Positions 1 through 7,281 of a stretch of 9,265 nt of DNA are shown here, piece by piece (position 1 is the first letter of the stretch; each line of letters opens with the position of its first letter). The stretch is from Deltaproteobacteria bacterium. Lineage in GTDB: Bacteria > Desulfobacterota > GWC2-55-46 > DRQE01. The position numbers and the translations under genes were made by a program. The notes under the pieces were generated by a model. It was not told the origin of the DNA. It saw nothing but the letters and a program-made list of their open reading frames with translations, and ran no database searches. The DNA lies in NCBI GenBank assembly GCA_016219165.1, contig JACRCB010000065.1, forward strand, positions 1 to 9,265. The letters run 5' to 3'.

Positions 1-21
1 AAAAACGGAGCAGCGTTGTGA
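1..21 (+). CDS. Possible 3' end of an upstream gene (partial)
   Basis: Frame 1 reads K-N-G-A-A-L and then a TGA stop at 19-21, which overlaps the GTG start of secD as GTGA. Two other gene junctions in this window use the same 4-bp overlap style, so this could be the tail of the preceding gene. In many bacteria yajC precedes secD, but six residues cannot identify a gene, and a stop in one of three frames is easily chance. Confidence 0.25.
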   Translation, partial: KNGAAL

Positions 22-1619
22 AGAGCATATTCTGGCGGTGCGTCTTGCTCGGGGGGTTCACGGCCCTCGCATTGGCGCTATTCCTCCCTTCCACACCCCT
101 TTCCGAAAGGCTTCCTCTCTCATGGGCCGCGAAGATACCCAAGATAGTCCTGGGGCTCGACCTTCAGGGGGGGATGCACCTGACGCTCGATGTCGACCGG
201 GTCAAGGCCGTTGAGAATTATACGGACAGGATGTCCAATTCCATCGAGGCGTTACTGAAGGAAAAGTCCATACCTTACATAAGCGTCAGAAGGAACGGCG
301 TATCTTCCGTTTCGGTCCGTTACGAGGGGGAGGCCGAGGGCGCCGGGATAACGAAGGCGGTGAACGGCGAGTACCCCGTATTCTCGGGCCCCCAGTCCTT
401 GAGTTCCGCCGGCGGGGGAGCGGAACTCGTATTTACGCTCAGCGAAAGCGAGAGAAAGAGGGTTGAGGACTCCGCCACCACCCAGGCGCTCGAGACCATA
501 AGAAACAGGATAGACAAGTTCGGGGTGTCCGAGCCCCTCATACAGAGGCAGGGAGAGGGCGAGATAGTGGTGCAGCTTCCCGGCATGAAGGACCCTCAAA
601 GGGCCATCTCTCTCATAGGCAAGACCGCGATACTGGAGTTCAGGCTCCTCGACGAGGAAGGCGACCCACTCGGCGCGGTCTCAAAGGGCGTGCCCTTCGG
701 CGACGAACTCATGTATCAGAAAAAGACCGACCCCAAGACGGGAAGGTCCGCTGAAACGCCTTATCTGGTGAGAAGGGAGGTGCTCCTTACCGGAGACCTC
801 TTGAGCGACGCGAGGGTCGCCTTCGATTCGCAGTTCAACGAGCCCTACGTCAGCCTGACGTTCAATTCGATGGGCTCGCGCATATTCGAAAGGATTACGG
901 AGGCGAACACCGGCAAAAGGCTTGCCATAATACTCGACGGCAACATCCACTCCGCGCCCGTCATAAGGGAGAAGATAGCCGGAGGGAGGGCGCAGATTTC
1001 CGGCGGGTTTGCCTACGACGAGGCAAACGACCTCGCAATCGTCCTCAGGGCCGGGGCCCTGCCCGCGCCCGTCAATATAGTCCAGAACGTGACCATAGGG
1101 CCTACGCTGGGCAAGGACTCGGTCAGGGCGGGAGTGAAGGCCGCGGTCTTGGGCTGGGCGCTCGTGTTCGTCTTCATGGTCGTCTACTACAAATTTTCCG
1201 GCGTGATAGCGGATTTTGCGATGGTGTTGAACCTTGCGATGCTCCTCGGGGTCATGGCGTGGCTTAACTCGACCCTCACCATGCCGGGTATCGCGGGGAT
1301 AGTCCTTACGGTAGGCATGGGGGTCGACGCGAACGTCCTGATATTCGAGAGGATTAAAGAGGAACTCAAGGCCGGAAGGACCCCCCGTTCGGCGGTCGAG
1401 GCGGGCTATGACAGGGCGTGGTGGACGATAATAGACTCGCACATCACAACCCTCATAACCGCGGCCGTCCTCTTCCAGTTCGGAAGCGGCCCCATAAAGG
1501 GGTTTGCCGTGTCCCTCTCCCTCGGCATAATCATAAATCTTTTTACGTCCCTTATCGGCACGAAACTCGCTTTCGACATACAGAATGAAAGGTTCAGGAT
1601 TAAGCGGCTAAGCATCTGA
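18..1619 (+). CDS. secD: SecD, protein translocase subunit
   Basis: Inner-membrane subunit of the SecDF accessory complex, which uses the proton gradient to help pull secreted proteins through SecYEG. The 533 residues show an N-terminal membrane segment (about 7-25), the family motif LGLDLQGGMHL (45-55), a large periplasmic region with the conserved stretch R-N-R-I-D-K-F-G-V-S-E-P (162-173), and then a cluster of membrane segments from about 372 to 515. The motif GMGVDANVLIFERIKEE (433-449) contains the membrane aspartate (D437) that corresponds to the proton-pathway Asp of the family. The GTG start at 18 is supported by a CGGAG ribosome site at 6-10 with 7-nt spacing; the frame is open upstream to the window edge, so a longer form cannot be fully excluded. 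secF follows 18 bp downstream, giving the usual operon. Shorter than E. coli SecD, but typical for many other bacteria. Confidence 0.97.
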   Translation: MKSIFWRCVLLGGFTALALALFLPSTPLSERLPLSWAAKIPKIVLGLDLQGGMHLTLDVDRVKAVENYTDRMSNSIEALLKEKSIPYISVRRNGVSSVSVRYEGEAEGAGITKAVNGEYPVFSGPQSLSSAGGGAELVFTLSESERKRVEDSATTQALETIRNRIDKFGVSEPLIQRQGEGEIVVQLPGMKDPQRAISLIGKTAILEFRLLDEEGDPLGAVSKGVPFGDELMYQKKTDPKTGRSAETPYLVRREVLLTGDLLSDARVAFDSQFNEPYVSLTFNSMGSRIFERITEANTGKRLAIILDGNIHSAPVIREKIAGGRAQISGGFAYDEANDLAIVLRAGALPAPVNIVQNVTIGPTLGKDSVRAGVKAAVLGWALVFVFMVVYYKFSGVIADFAMVLNLAMLLGVMAWLNSTLTMPGIAGIVLTVGMGVDANVLIFERIKEELKAGRTPRSAVEAGYDRAWWTIIDSHITTLITAAVLFQFGSGPIKGFAVSLSLGIIINLFTSLIGTKLAFDIQNERFRIKRLSI

Positions 1620-1637
1620 CGGCGGACAGGGAAACCT

Positions 1638-2546
1638 ATGGAGATTATAGAAAAGCGCGCGTTTGATTTCCTCGGCAAGAGAAAGATTGCCTTTGTAATT
1701 TCCGGCATCCTCTCAATCGTGGGGCTTATCGCCGCGCTCGCGATACCTCTGGGGAGGGCGAACCTCGGCACGGATTTTTCCGGCGGGGTTGCGGTCCAGT
1801 TAAGGTTCGAAAAGCCCTTCAGCATCGAAGAGGCGAGGAAGATGCTCGAGAAAGGGGGGCTCCCCGACGCGGCGCTTCAGGAGTTTGCCGGGACAACGAG
1901 GCTGCTTGTGAGGGTGAGGAGGAGTAGAGACTTGGGCGGGGTTGCGGATTCGGTAGGCGGGGTCTTCAGGAAAGACATGCCCGACAACCCCTTTACCGTC
2001 GATTCAACGACCGAGGTGGGCCCTACCGTGGGGAAGAAACTCCAGAGGGACGCCCTCTGGGCGGTCATAATCTCCCTTGCAGGCATCCTCGTTTATGTGG
2101 CGTGGAGGTTCGAATTCAGGTTCGGGGTCGCGGCGGTCGCCGCGACCTTCCATGACGTGCTCGCAATCTTAGGGGTGCTCTTCATCCTGAATAAAGAGAT
2201 AACGCTCCTTATAATCACGGCGCTCCTGACGCTCGCGGGGTATTCGCTTACGGACACGGTCGTCGTTTTTGACAGAATCCGCGAGAACATGAGAAAGCAC
2301 ACGAAAGAGGACTTTACCGCGCTTATGAACAGGAGCATAAACGAGGTCTTCGGAAGGACCATGGTAACGTCTGGCACGACCCTCCTTTCCCTCTTTGCCC
2401 TTTTAATCATCGGAGGGGATGTAATATTCGACTTCGCGCTCGCCCTGTTTCTGGGCGTGGTCGTAGGCACCTATTCCTCCATATTCGTTGCGAGCCCCTT
2501 GCTTCTTCTCTGGAAGGGGAAGAAGGTAAAGACCGGGAAGAAGTAG
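1638..2546 (+). CDS. secF: SecF, protein translocase subunit
   Basis: Partner of SecD in the proton-driven Sec accessory complex of the inner membrane. The 302 residues give a first membrane segment (about 17-37), the motif LGTDFSGGVAVQL (43-55) that mirrors the SecD motif, a short periplasmic domain, and five further membrane segments from about 137 to 293. Diagnostic motifs are GYSLTDTVVVFDRIREN (201-217), with D206 in the position expected for the conserved membrane Asp, and R-T-M-V-T-S-G-T-T-L (240-249). An AGGG ribosome site at 1628-1631 sits 6 nt before the ATG. It is cotranscribed with secD and ends with a short basic cytoplasmic tail (KGKKVKTGKK). Length and domain order are complete, with no sign of fusion or truncation. 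Confidence 0.97.
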   Translation: MEIIEKRAFDFLGKRKIAFVISGILSIVGLIAALAIPLGRANLGTDFSGGVAVQLRFEKPFSIEEARKMLEKGGLPDAALQEFAGTTRLLVRVRRSRDLGGVADSVGGVFRKDMPDNPFTVDSTTEVGPTVGKKLQRDALWAVIISLAGILVYVAWRFEFRFGVAAVAATFHDVLAILGVLFILNKEITLLIITALLTLAGYSLTDTVVVFDRIRENMRKHTKEDFTALMNRSINEVFGRTMVTSGTTLLSLFALLIIGGDVIFDFALALFLGVVVGTYSSIFVASPLLLLWKGKKVKTGKK

Positions 2547-2549
2547 GTT

Positions 2550-2580
2550 CCCTTTCTCAGAGTCTGCAAAAAGGGTTTTT
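2550..2580 (+). terminator. Possible intrinsic terminator after secF
   Basis: CCCTTT (2550-2555) can pair with AAAGGG (2570-2575) across a 14-nt loop and is followed directly by five T (2576-2580). It starts 4 bp after the secF stop and touches the glgA stop codon, the right place to end transcription between convergent genes. The stem is short and half A-T, so it would be weak. Confidence 0.4.
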
Positions 2581-4067
2581 CAGTTGGCCGTTTTTTTGAA
2601 GGGGGTTTCCGGGACGGGTTCTTTTCTCTTGTTTTTTACGGCGAGGTTATAGAGTTCGACGTATCGTTTTGCGGACATATTCCATGAAAAGTCCTCCTGC
2701 ATGGCCTTCTTTTCGAGTTTCTCCCATGCCTTCCTCTCGTTGTAGACCCCGAGGGCCTCTTTAACCTTGTTTACGAGCGCCGGCGGCGAATATTCCGCAA
2801 ACTTAAACCCGTTACCCGCGCCGCCGGCGTAGTCCCGTATCGTATCGTCGAGCCCCCCGGTTTTTCTTACTACCGGGATTGTGCCGTAACGGAGGCTGTA
2901 CATCTGGTTTAAGCCGCAAGGCTCGTATCTGGAGGGCATGAGGAAGATATCGCACCCCGCCTCTATCTTGTGGGCGAGCGAGTTGTCGAACTTTACCTTG
3001 ACGCCGAGTTTCCCCGGGTATTTTTTGGAGAGTTTTTCGAAGAGTTGGTGGTATTTCTTCTCACCCGTGCCCAGAACGACCATGCCGAGGGGCAGCCCCA
3101 TTATCTCGTCCATGGCCTCTGAAAGTATATCGAAGCCCTTCTGGTCAGCAAGCCTCGATATAATCCCTATGAGCGGCTCGGCCGGCGTGATGTCCAGAGA
3201 GTATTCTTTGAGGATGTCCTTTTTGCAGGCGGATTTGCCTCCGAGGTCGGCGCTTGAATAGTTCTTCGCTATGAAGGGGTCAGTCTCAGGGTTCCACTCC
3301 GAGTAATCCACCCCGTTCAACACCCCGAAGAGCGAGCCGCTTCTTTTCTTAAGGATACCGTCGAGGCCGCAGCCGAATTCCGGGGTCTGTATCTCCCGGC
3401 TGTAACCCTCGCTCACCGTTGTAACGATGTCGGAATAGACGATGCCAGACTTAAGCAGGTTCATCTTCCCCCAGTACTCAATCCCCTCGGGGTTGTATAT
3501 GCCGGACGGAAGCCCCGTGACGTCGAAGAAAGACGTGGGGAAGAGCCCCTGGTACGCGATATTGTGGATTGTAAAGAGGGTGGCGGTTTGGTGGAAAGAG
3601 GGGGCGTAGATGCTCTTTATATAAGCGGGGACGAGTCCCGTCTGCCAGTCGTTACAGTGTATGACGTCGGGCCTCAGATTCAATGCAACCGCCGCCTCGA
3701 TGAGCGCCCTTGAAAAGAACGTAAACCTTTCGAGGTTGTCGAAGTAGTCGCCGTCCGGCGTTGTGTAGAGATATGTCCTGTCGAAGTACTCGTCCCTTTT
3801 TATGAAGTATACGGGTATCCCCCTGTTTTCCCCCCTGAAGAGTTCGGCGGTTATCGTCCTCCTGCCGAGCGGGATATTAAGGGAGATGCCGGTTGATTCG
3901 GCCTTGAAGCCCTTGTCCCTTACCTCCCTGTAAAGGGGCATGAAAAGGGCGACCCTGCAGCCGAGTTTCTTCAATGCGGCCGGCAGAGCCCCCGCAACGT
4001 CGGCAAGCCCTCCTGTCTTTGCGAAAGGTATCGCCTCCGGGGATGCTATTATCACATTGAGGGCCAT
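2580..4067 (-). CDS. glgA: Glycogen synthase (ADP-glucose-dependent)
   Basis: Cytoplasmic GT5-family glucosyltransferase that elongates alpha-1,4-glucan from ADP-glucose during glycogen synthesis. The 495 residues show the two Rossmann-like halves of a GT-B enzyme. The N-terminal half has KTGGLADV (17-24, the ADP-glucose loop), HCNDWQTG (137-144) and HNIAYQG (168-174). The C-terminal half has SRLADQKG (304-311, with the Arg and Lys that contact phosphate) and SRYEPCGLNQ (379-388), with E382 the conserved acid, then KTGGLDDT (402-409). Length is close to the 477 residues of E. coli GlgA, plus a basic tail of roughly 18 residues. No clear Shine-Dalgarno lies before the ATG; the sequence just upstream is pyrimidine-rich. 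It is convergent with secF and lies 248 bp downstream of the methyltransferase on the same strand. No other glycogen gene is in the window, so it seems to be encoded alone here. Confidence 0.97.
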   Translation of the reverse strand: MALNVIIASPEAIPFAKTGGLADVAGALPAALKKLGCRVALFMPLYREVRDKGFKAESTGISLNIPLGRRTITAELFRGENRGIPVYFIKRDEYFDRTYLYTTPDGDYFDNLERFTFFSRALIEAAVALNLRPDVIHCNDWQTGLVPAYIKSIYAPSFHQTATLFTIHNIAYQGLFPTSFFDVTGLPSGIYNPEGIEYWGKMNLLKSGIVYSDIVTTVSEGYSREIQTPEFGCGLDGILKKRSGSLFGVLNGVDYSEWNPETDPFIAKNYSSADLGGKSACKKDILKEYSLDITPAEPLIGIISRLADQKGFDILSEAMDEIMGLPLGMVVLGTGEKKYHQLFEKLSKKYPGKLGVKVKFDNSLAHKIEAGCDIFLMPSRYEPCGLNQMYSLRYGTIPVVRKTGGLDDTIRDYAGGAGNGFKFAEYSPPALVNKVKEALGVYNERKAWEKLEKKAMQEDFSWNMSAKRYVELYNLAVKNKRKEPVPETPFKKTAN

Positions 4068-4077
4068 GGGTAGAGAA

Positions 4078-4104
4078 ATTATCAGATTTTGCCCGGTCTT
4101 GCAA
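4078..4104 (-). promoter_or_regulatory. Possible promoter immediately before glgA
   Basis: On the - strand, GATAAT (4083-4078) lies only 10 nt before the glgA ATG, with TTGCAA (4104-4099) 15 bp further upstream. If used, transcription would start almost at the ATG, giving a very short leader, which would fit the missing Shine-Dalgarno. The -35 match and the spacing are poor, so this is tentative. Confidence 0.25.
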
Positions 4105-4157
4105 TAGAATTACTGTGTCCTTTGGTTCGGACTTTTTTATGAATAGGGCCTTTCAGT

Positions 4158-4173
4158 AGCAGACCCAACACCA
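4158..4173 (-). promoter_or_regulatory. Sigma-54-like -24/-12 element upstream of glgA
   Basis: On the - strand the stretch reads TGGTGT-N5-CTGCT, keeping the GG and GC doublets at the spacing required for sigma-54 promoters (consensus TGGCAC-N5-TTGCW). It faces glgA and starts about 90 bp before its ATG. The -24 half lacks the usual CAC, so it is only a candidate. It matters because an NtrC-type activator is encoded nearby. Confidence 0.2.
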
Positions 4174-4183
4174 ATATAGCTTT

Positions 4184-4213
4184 GATGGGTGCGCTTCGCT
4201 TCACCCATCCTAC
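4184..4213 (-). repeat. REP-like palindromic element with GTAG head
   Basis: Read on the - strand the element begins GTAG and continues with an imperfect hairpin whose 8-bp arms GATGGGTG (4184-4191) and CACCCATC (4202-4209) pair perfectly around an AAGCGAAGCG core. A GTAG tetranucleotide followed by a palindrome is the known layout of RAYT-mobilised REP elements, and close relatives of this sequence (GGATGGGTGAAGCGAAGCG) are a frequent intergenic repeat in many bacterial genomes. No transposase gene is in the window. It lies between the methyltransferase and glgA. Confidence 0.6.
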
Positions 4214-4232
4214 CGCTGCTGTTAGGTGGGAT

Positions 4233-4295
4233 TTGGAGTCCTTCCGAAAGGAAGGGCAATTATACCTTGCTCTCGCAAGGACTCCAAGACTCCAA
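4233..4295. repeat. Three-way-junction structured element
   Basis: A 55-bp unit pairs without a single mismatch. The outer stem is TTGGAGT (4233-4239) with ACTCCAA (4281-4287). Directly inside are hairpin one, CCTTCC-GAAA-GGAAGG (4240-4255), a 9-nt linker (4256-4264), and hairpin two, CCTTGC-TCTC-GCAAGG (4265-4280). The 8-mer GACTCCAA is then repeated in tandem (4280-4287 and 4288-4295), giving the outer arm an alternative partner. The element begins 20 bp beyond the methyltransferase stop. It may be a REP/MITE-type repeat or a processing or termination site for the upstream transcript. No T-run follows it on the - strand, so it is not a standard terminator. Confidence 0.6.
4259..4287 (-). 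promoter_or_regulatory. Candidate sigma-70 promoter facing glgA
   Basis: A perfect TATAAT lies on the - strand at 4264-4259, in the linker of the three-way-junction element. TTGGAG (4287-4282) is 17 bp upstream as a partial -35 match. Transcription would run into glgA with a leader of roughly 185 nt. The -10 and the spacing are ideal; the -35 matches only three of six bases. Confidence 0.35.
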
Positions 4296-4315
4296 GGTCA
4301 AGCCGGAACCTCCTT

Positions 4316-5854
4316 TCAGACCTCGATTGTCCTCTCTGTCTCGTTGCCGAAAACATCTATTGCGCGCACCGCGACCCTCCTGGGTTTAGAGGCGATGACG
4401 GCGTTAGCCTCCGTCTCCACCCTTCCGGCCTTTTTCCCGTTGCCCCTGAAAGAGCGCCAGCGGTTTCTGAATATCTTTCCGTCATAATCCCAATCAATTG
4501 ACCAGTAGTCTATCAGGAGCGCAAAGTCTTCCCTGCCGAGCCTCTTTAAAAGTTCGACGGCGCCGGTTTTGGGTTTTGACGGACCCCGCCGGGGGAGCGT
4601 GCGGACCGTATAATTTTTTATGCCGACGGAGACCTTAACCGTGCCGTTACCCCCTTTTTTTATTACGGGCCCTTTAAGCGTAAGGCGGGGTTTTTGGCAA
4701 AAGGGGTTCCCCTCCCTCCTTGCGCTGCTTGCGGCGGAGGTTTTTTCAACGGAAAACGGACCGGCTCCCTCCGTGAGTAATCTCGTGCGGGTTATATTGA
4801 TGCCAAGGGAGTTAGCTTCGCACATAATCCACCTCCGCCCCAATTTCTCCGCAACCACGCCGGTTGTGCCGGAGCCGCCGAAGAAGTCGCAGACAAGGTC
4901 TCCTTTCTCCGTTGAGGCCTCTATTATCCTCCTTAAAAGCGACTCCGGCTTCTGGGTACTGAAGTCCGTCCTCTCCCCAAAGGGGCTGTGCATGGAATCG
5001 GGTATGTCGTCCCATACATCTCCGATAATATTTTTTTCTACGACCCTGTCCCCCCGCCTTTCGAGAAAATATTTAACCCTTATGCCTCCACCCTTTGTCC
5101 TGTGTATCCGCCCTCTTTTCTCGAGTTTTCTGATGCTCTCACCGGTATAGTCGCCCCGCGGGGCGGTCTTGAAGAAACGCCCGTTGCGGTCTGCCCTGTA
5201 TCCCTTTTTCGATGCCTCCCCTACCGTCAATTCCCGTTCGGTGGAGAGTTTTTTGAGCCTCGCCGACCTTCCCTTGCCGTAAGCGTATATCGTGTCGTGG
5301 TTCCTCGGAAACTGCCGGGAAAGGGCCTTCGCCCCCCTTCCTCCGTAGTTCCAGACAATCTCATTGAGAAGATTTTCTTCCCCGAAGACTTGGTCCAGGA
5401 GGAGTCTTATATGGGAGTTCATCCGCCAGTCGCAGTGAAGAAAGATTATGCCGTTGTCTTTAAGGAGTTTTTTAAAGAGAAGGAGCCTTTGGTAGAGCAT
5501 ATCGAGGTAATCCTCTTTCAAAAAGCGGTCTCTGTAAGAGGGGCGTTTGAGGGTGAGGGTTTCCCCGCCTCCCCTTATCGTTATATCGTAGCAATAACAC
5601 GCGTCCGAAAGAAACGGCGGGTCCGCGTAGATAAGGGATGCCTTGCCGCCGTAACCTTCCGTAAGGAGGGATTGCGCCGCCTGAAGGTTATCTCCGTGTA
5701 TGAGGCGGTTGCGGCAGCCGATTGATGGGTCAATTGATGGGTCAATTGATGGGTCAGGGGAAACGATTTCGGATATTTCAAGGCCGGCGGCTACCTCCGG
5801 CGGCTCTTCTGAAAGAGGCCTCGCACCCCGATTCAGGATAAAAGGGCCTTTCAT
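4316..5854 (-). CDS. Beta-class DNA methyltransferase, probably N6-adenine
   Basis: S-adenosylmethionine-dependent DNA methyltransferase. In the 512 residues the catalytic motif DPPF (78-81) comes before the target-recognition region (about 90-290), and the SAM-binding motif DFFGGSGTTG (323-332) comes last, preceded by STQKPESLLRRIIEAS (299-314). This order defines the beta class, and DPPF points to N6-adenine rather than N4-cytosine. The N-terminus is an acidic linker with three perfect DPSI repeats (34-45). After the catalytic core (about 49-360) comes an extension of about 150 residues whose second half (404-512) looks beta-rich and ends V-A-V-R-A-I-D-V-F-G-N-E-T. The ATG overlaps the stop of the response regulator gene as ATGA, with AAAGGA 9 nt upstream, which fixes the start. 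No endonuclease gene lies on this strand, so it is either an orphan or paired with the divergent endonuclease-like gene. Base composition matches its neighbours. Specificity cannot be read from sequence. Confidence 0.93.
   Translation of the reverse strand: MKGPFILNRGARPLSEEPPEVAAGLEISEIVSPDPSIDPSIDPSIGCRNRLIHGDNLQAAQSLLTEGYGGKASLIYADPPFLSDACYCYDITIRGGGETLTLKRPSYRDRFLKEDYLDMLYQRLLLFKKLLKDNGIIFLHCDWRMNSHIRLLLDQVFGEENLLNEIVWNYGGRGAKALSRQFPRNHDTIYAYGKGRSARLKKLSTERELTVGEASKKGYRADRNGRFFKTAPRGDYTGESIRKLEKRGRIHRTKGGGIRVKYFLERRGDRVVEKNIIGDVWDDIPDSMHSPFGERTDFSTQKPESLLRRIIEASTEKGDLVCDFFGGSGTTGVVAEKLGRRWIMCEANSLGINITRTRLLTEGAGPFSVEKTSAASSARREGNPFCQKPRLTLKGPVIKKGGNGTVKVSVGIKNYTVRTLPRRGPSKPKTGAVELLKRLGREDFALLIDYWSIDWDYDGKIFRNRWRSFRGNGKKAGRVETEANAVIASKPRRVAVRAIDVFGNETERTIEV
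5721..5756. repeat. Three perfect 12-bp tandem repeats inside the methyltransferase gene
   Basis: The unit ATTGATGGGTCA occurs three times head to tail at 5721-5732, 5733-5744 and 5745-5756 without mismatch. On the coding (-) strand it encodes DPSI-DPSI-DPSI at residues 34-45. Because the unit is a multiple of three, slippage would change the linker by four residues per unit without breaking the frame. Confidence 0.9.
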
Positions 5855-7281
5855 TCCTTCAAGTCCTTTCTCGTTATCTTGAACTCCTTTATCTTTTTCC
5901 TCAAGGTGTTTCTGTTTATCCCGAGGAGTTCGGCGGCCTTCACCTGATTGAAGCGCGTTTTTTTAAGCACCAGTTTTATAAGCGGCCTTTCCATGAAAGG
6001 GATGAGGGAATCGTAGAGTTCCTGCCTGCCCCTGATGGACGTTTTGTCTATGAAGGGTTCGAGTCTTTTTTCTATCATGTCTTCGAGGGATTCCTTTTTC
6101 TGCTTTTTTTTGGGAAGGGAGATGTCATCGGGCGTAAGGACGATGGAGGGGGAGAGGACCACGGCCCTCCTCAGGGTGTTTTCGAGTTCCCTGACGTTGC
6201 CGGGCCAGTGGTAGTTAAGCATTTCATCGAGGGCGTCTTTCGAAACCCGCCTCGTCTCACCCGCCATTTCAGGGGAGAACTTCTCGAAGAAATGCTCGCA
6301 CAGGAGCGGTATATCCTCCTTCCTTTCCCGCAGCGGCGGGGCGTCTATCGTTACGACGTTGAGCCTGTGGTAGAGGTCTTCCCTGAATCTTTTTTCTTCA
6401 ACCGCCTTTTCGAGGTCCTGGTTTGTCGCGGCTATTATCCTCGTATCGACCCTTATGGGTTCTTTCCCGCCGAGCCTGTAGAATTCCTTTTCCTGGAGCG
6501 CCCGGAGTAATTTCGCCTGAAGCCCCGCATCCATATCCCCAACTTCGTCGAGGAACAGTGTTCCGCCCTCCGCCAGTTCGAACTTGCCCTTTCTCGACTC
6601 AACGGCCCCGGTGAACGCCCCCTTTTCATGGCCGAAGAGTTCGCTCTCCATAAGTTCCCTCGGCACGGCCGCCGAATTCAGGGCGACGAACGCGCCCGCG
6701 CTTCTTTTGCTGTTTATATGTAAAAGCCTTGCCAGGAGTTCCTTGCCCGTGCCGCTCTCCCCGCGGATAAGCACGGTCACATCCCTCGGCGCCGCCCTTC
6801 CCACGGTCTTGAATATTTTTTCGGCGGCCTTGCTCTTCCCGACGAACACCACCTCGCCCGAATCTCTTTCCTTGAGTCTCTCCCTTAAGGTATGAACCTC
6901 CCCTTTTAACCTAAGGTTCTCAATCGCCTTTTCCACAATCACATCGAGTTCGTCGATGTCTATGGGCTTTGTTATGTAATCGAATGCGCCGCCCTTCATC
7001 GCCTCGATGGTGTTTTTCATGGTGCCCTCGGCGGTCATTATGATTGTGGAGGTCTTTCCCTCAAGGGATTCCCTTAAATCTTTGAGTATCTGCAGTCCGT
7101 TTTTTCCGGGCATGTTTATATCGATAAGGGCGATGGGAGGAGGCGCGTCTTTGAGGAATTTCTCGGCGCTTGCGCCGTCTCTCGCGCTCAAGACGTCAAA
7201 GCCCTTCTCCCTGAAGAATTTTTCGAGAACCCAGACGATACCTTCTTCGTCGTCCGCTATAAGGACCTTTTTCTTCATCAT
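5851..7281 (-). CDS. Sigma-54-dependent response regulator, NtrC family
   Basis: Cytoplasmic transcription activator working with sigma-54 RNA polymerase. The 476 residues show the three expected domains. The receiver (1-120) has the acidic pair D10/D11, phospho-acceptor D54 in ALIDINMPGKNG, and K105. The AAA+ domain (about 146-385) has Walker A GESGTGKE (174-181), the sigma-54 contact loop GAFTGA (221-226), Walker B TLFLDEVGDM (241-250) and the arginine-finger stretch R-F-R-E-D-L-Y-H-R-L (298-307). A Fis-type helix-turn-helix (about 433-467) reads Q-V-K-A-A-E-L-L-G-I-N-R-N-T-L-R-K-K-I. All key residues are intact. Its start overlaps the kinase stop as ATGA and its stop overlaps the methyltransferase start as ATGA. 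The layout fits NtrC (GlnG), but nothing nearby relates to nitrogen (no glnA, no P-II), so the signal and regulon are open and the symbol is left blank. Confidence 0.95.
   Translation of the reverse strand: MMKKKVLIADDEEGIVWVLEKFFREKGFDVLSARDGASAEKFLKDAPPPIALIDINMPGKNGLQILKDLRESLEGKTSTIIMTAEGTMKNTIEAMKGGAFDYITKPIDIDELDVIVEKAIENLRLKGEVHTLRERLKERDSGEVVFVGKSKAAEKIFKTVGRAAPRDVTVLIRGESGTGKELLARLLHINSKRSAGAFVALNSAAVPRELMESELFGHEKGAFTGAVESRKGKFELAEGGTLFLDEVGDMDAGLQAKLLRALQEKEFYRLGGKEPIRVDTRIIAATNQDLEKAVEEKRFREDLYHRLNVVTIDAPPLRERKEDIPLLCEHFFEKFSPEMAGETRRVSKDALDEMLNYHWPGNVRELENTLRRAVVLSPSIVLTPDDISLPKKKQKKESLEDMIEKRLEPFIDKTSIRGRQELYDSLIPFMERPLIKLVLKKTRFNQVKAAELLGINRNTLRKKIKEFKITRKDLKE

Larger units (their letters stand above)
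4068..4315. other. 248-bp methyltransferase-glgA intergenic region
   Basis: Unusually structured spacer between two genes of the same strand. Reading toward glgA it holds the three-way-junction element with its TATAAT box, the REP-like palindrome, a sigma-54-like element, and a possible promoter right at the glgA start. No plausible protein gene is seen; the short + strand frames across it are overlaps with the methyltransferase gene. Confidence 0.7.

Noticed and set aside
681..1442. 253-codon open frame on the - strand
   Set aside because: It lies entirely inside secD on the opposite strand, and its Arg/Pro/His-rich composition is that expected for the antisense of a G+C-rich gene.
4117..4138. 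GTCC...GGAC hairpin followed by six T on the + strand
   Set aside because: Only a 4-bp stem, and no + strand gene ends nearby that would need a terminator.
4988..5725. 245-codon open frame on the + strand
   Set aside because: Antisense to the methyltransferase catalytic core, with no recognisable domain and no ribosome site; a shadow of a clear gene.
4316..5854. CcrM-type cell-cycle methyltransferase
   Set aside because: The class order fits, but the protein is much longer, has DPPF instead of DPPY, and its C-terminal extension did not resemble the CcrM tail.
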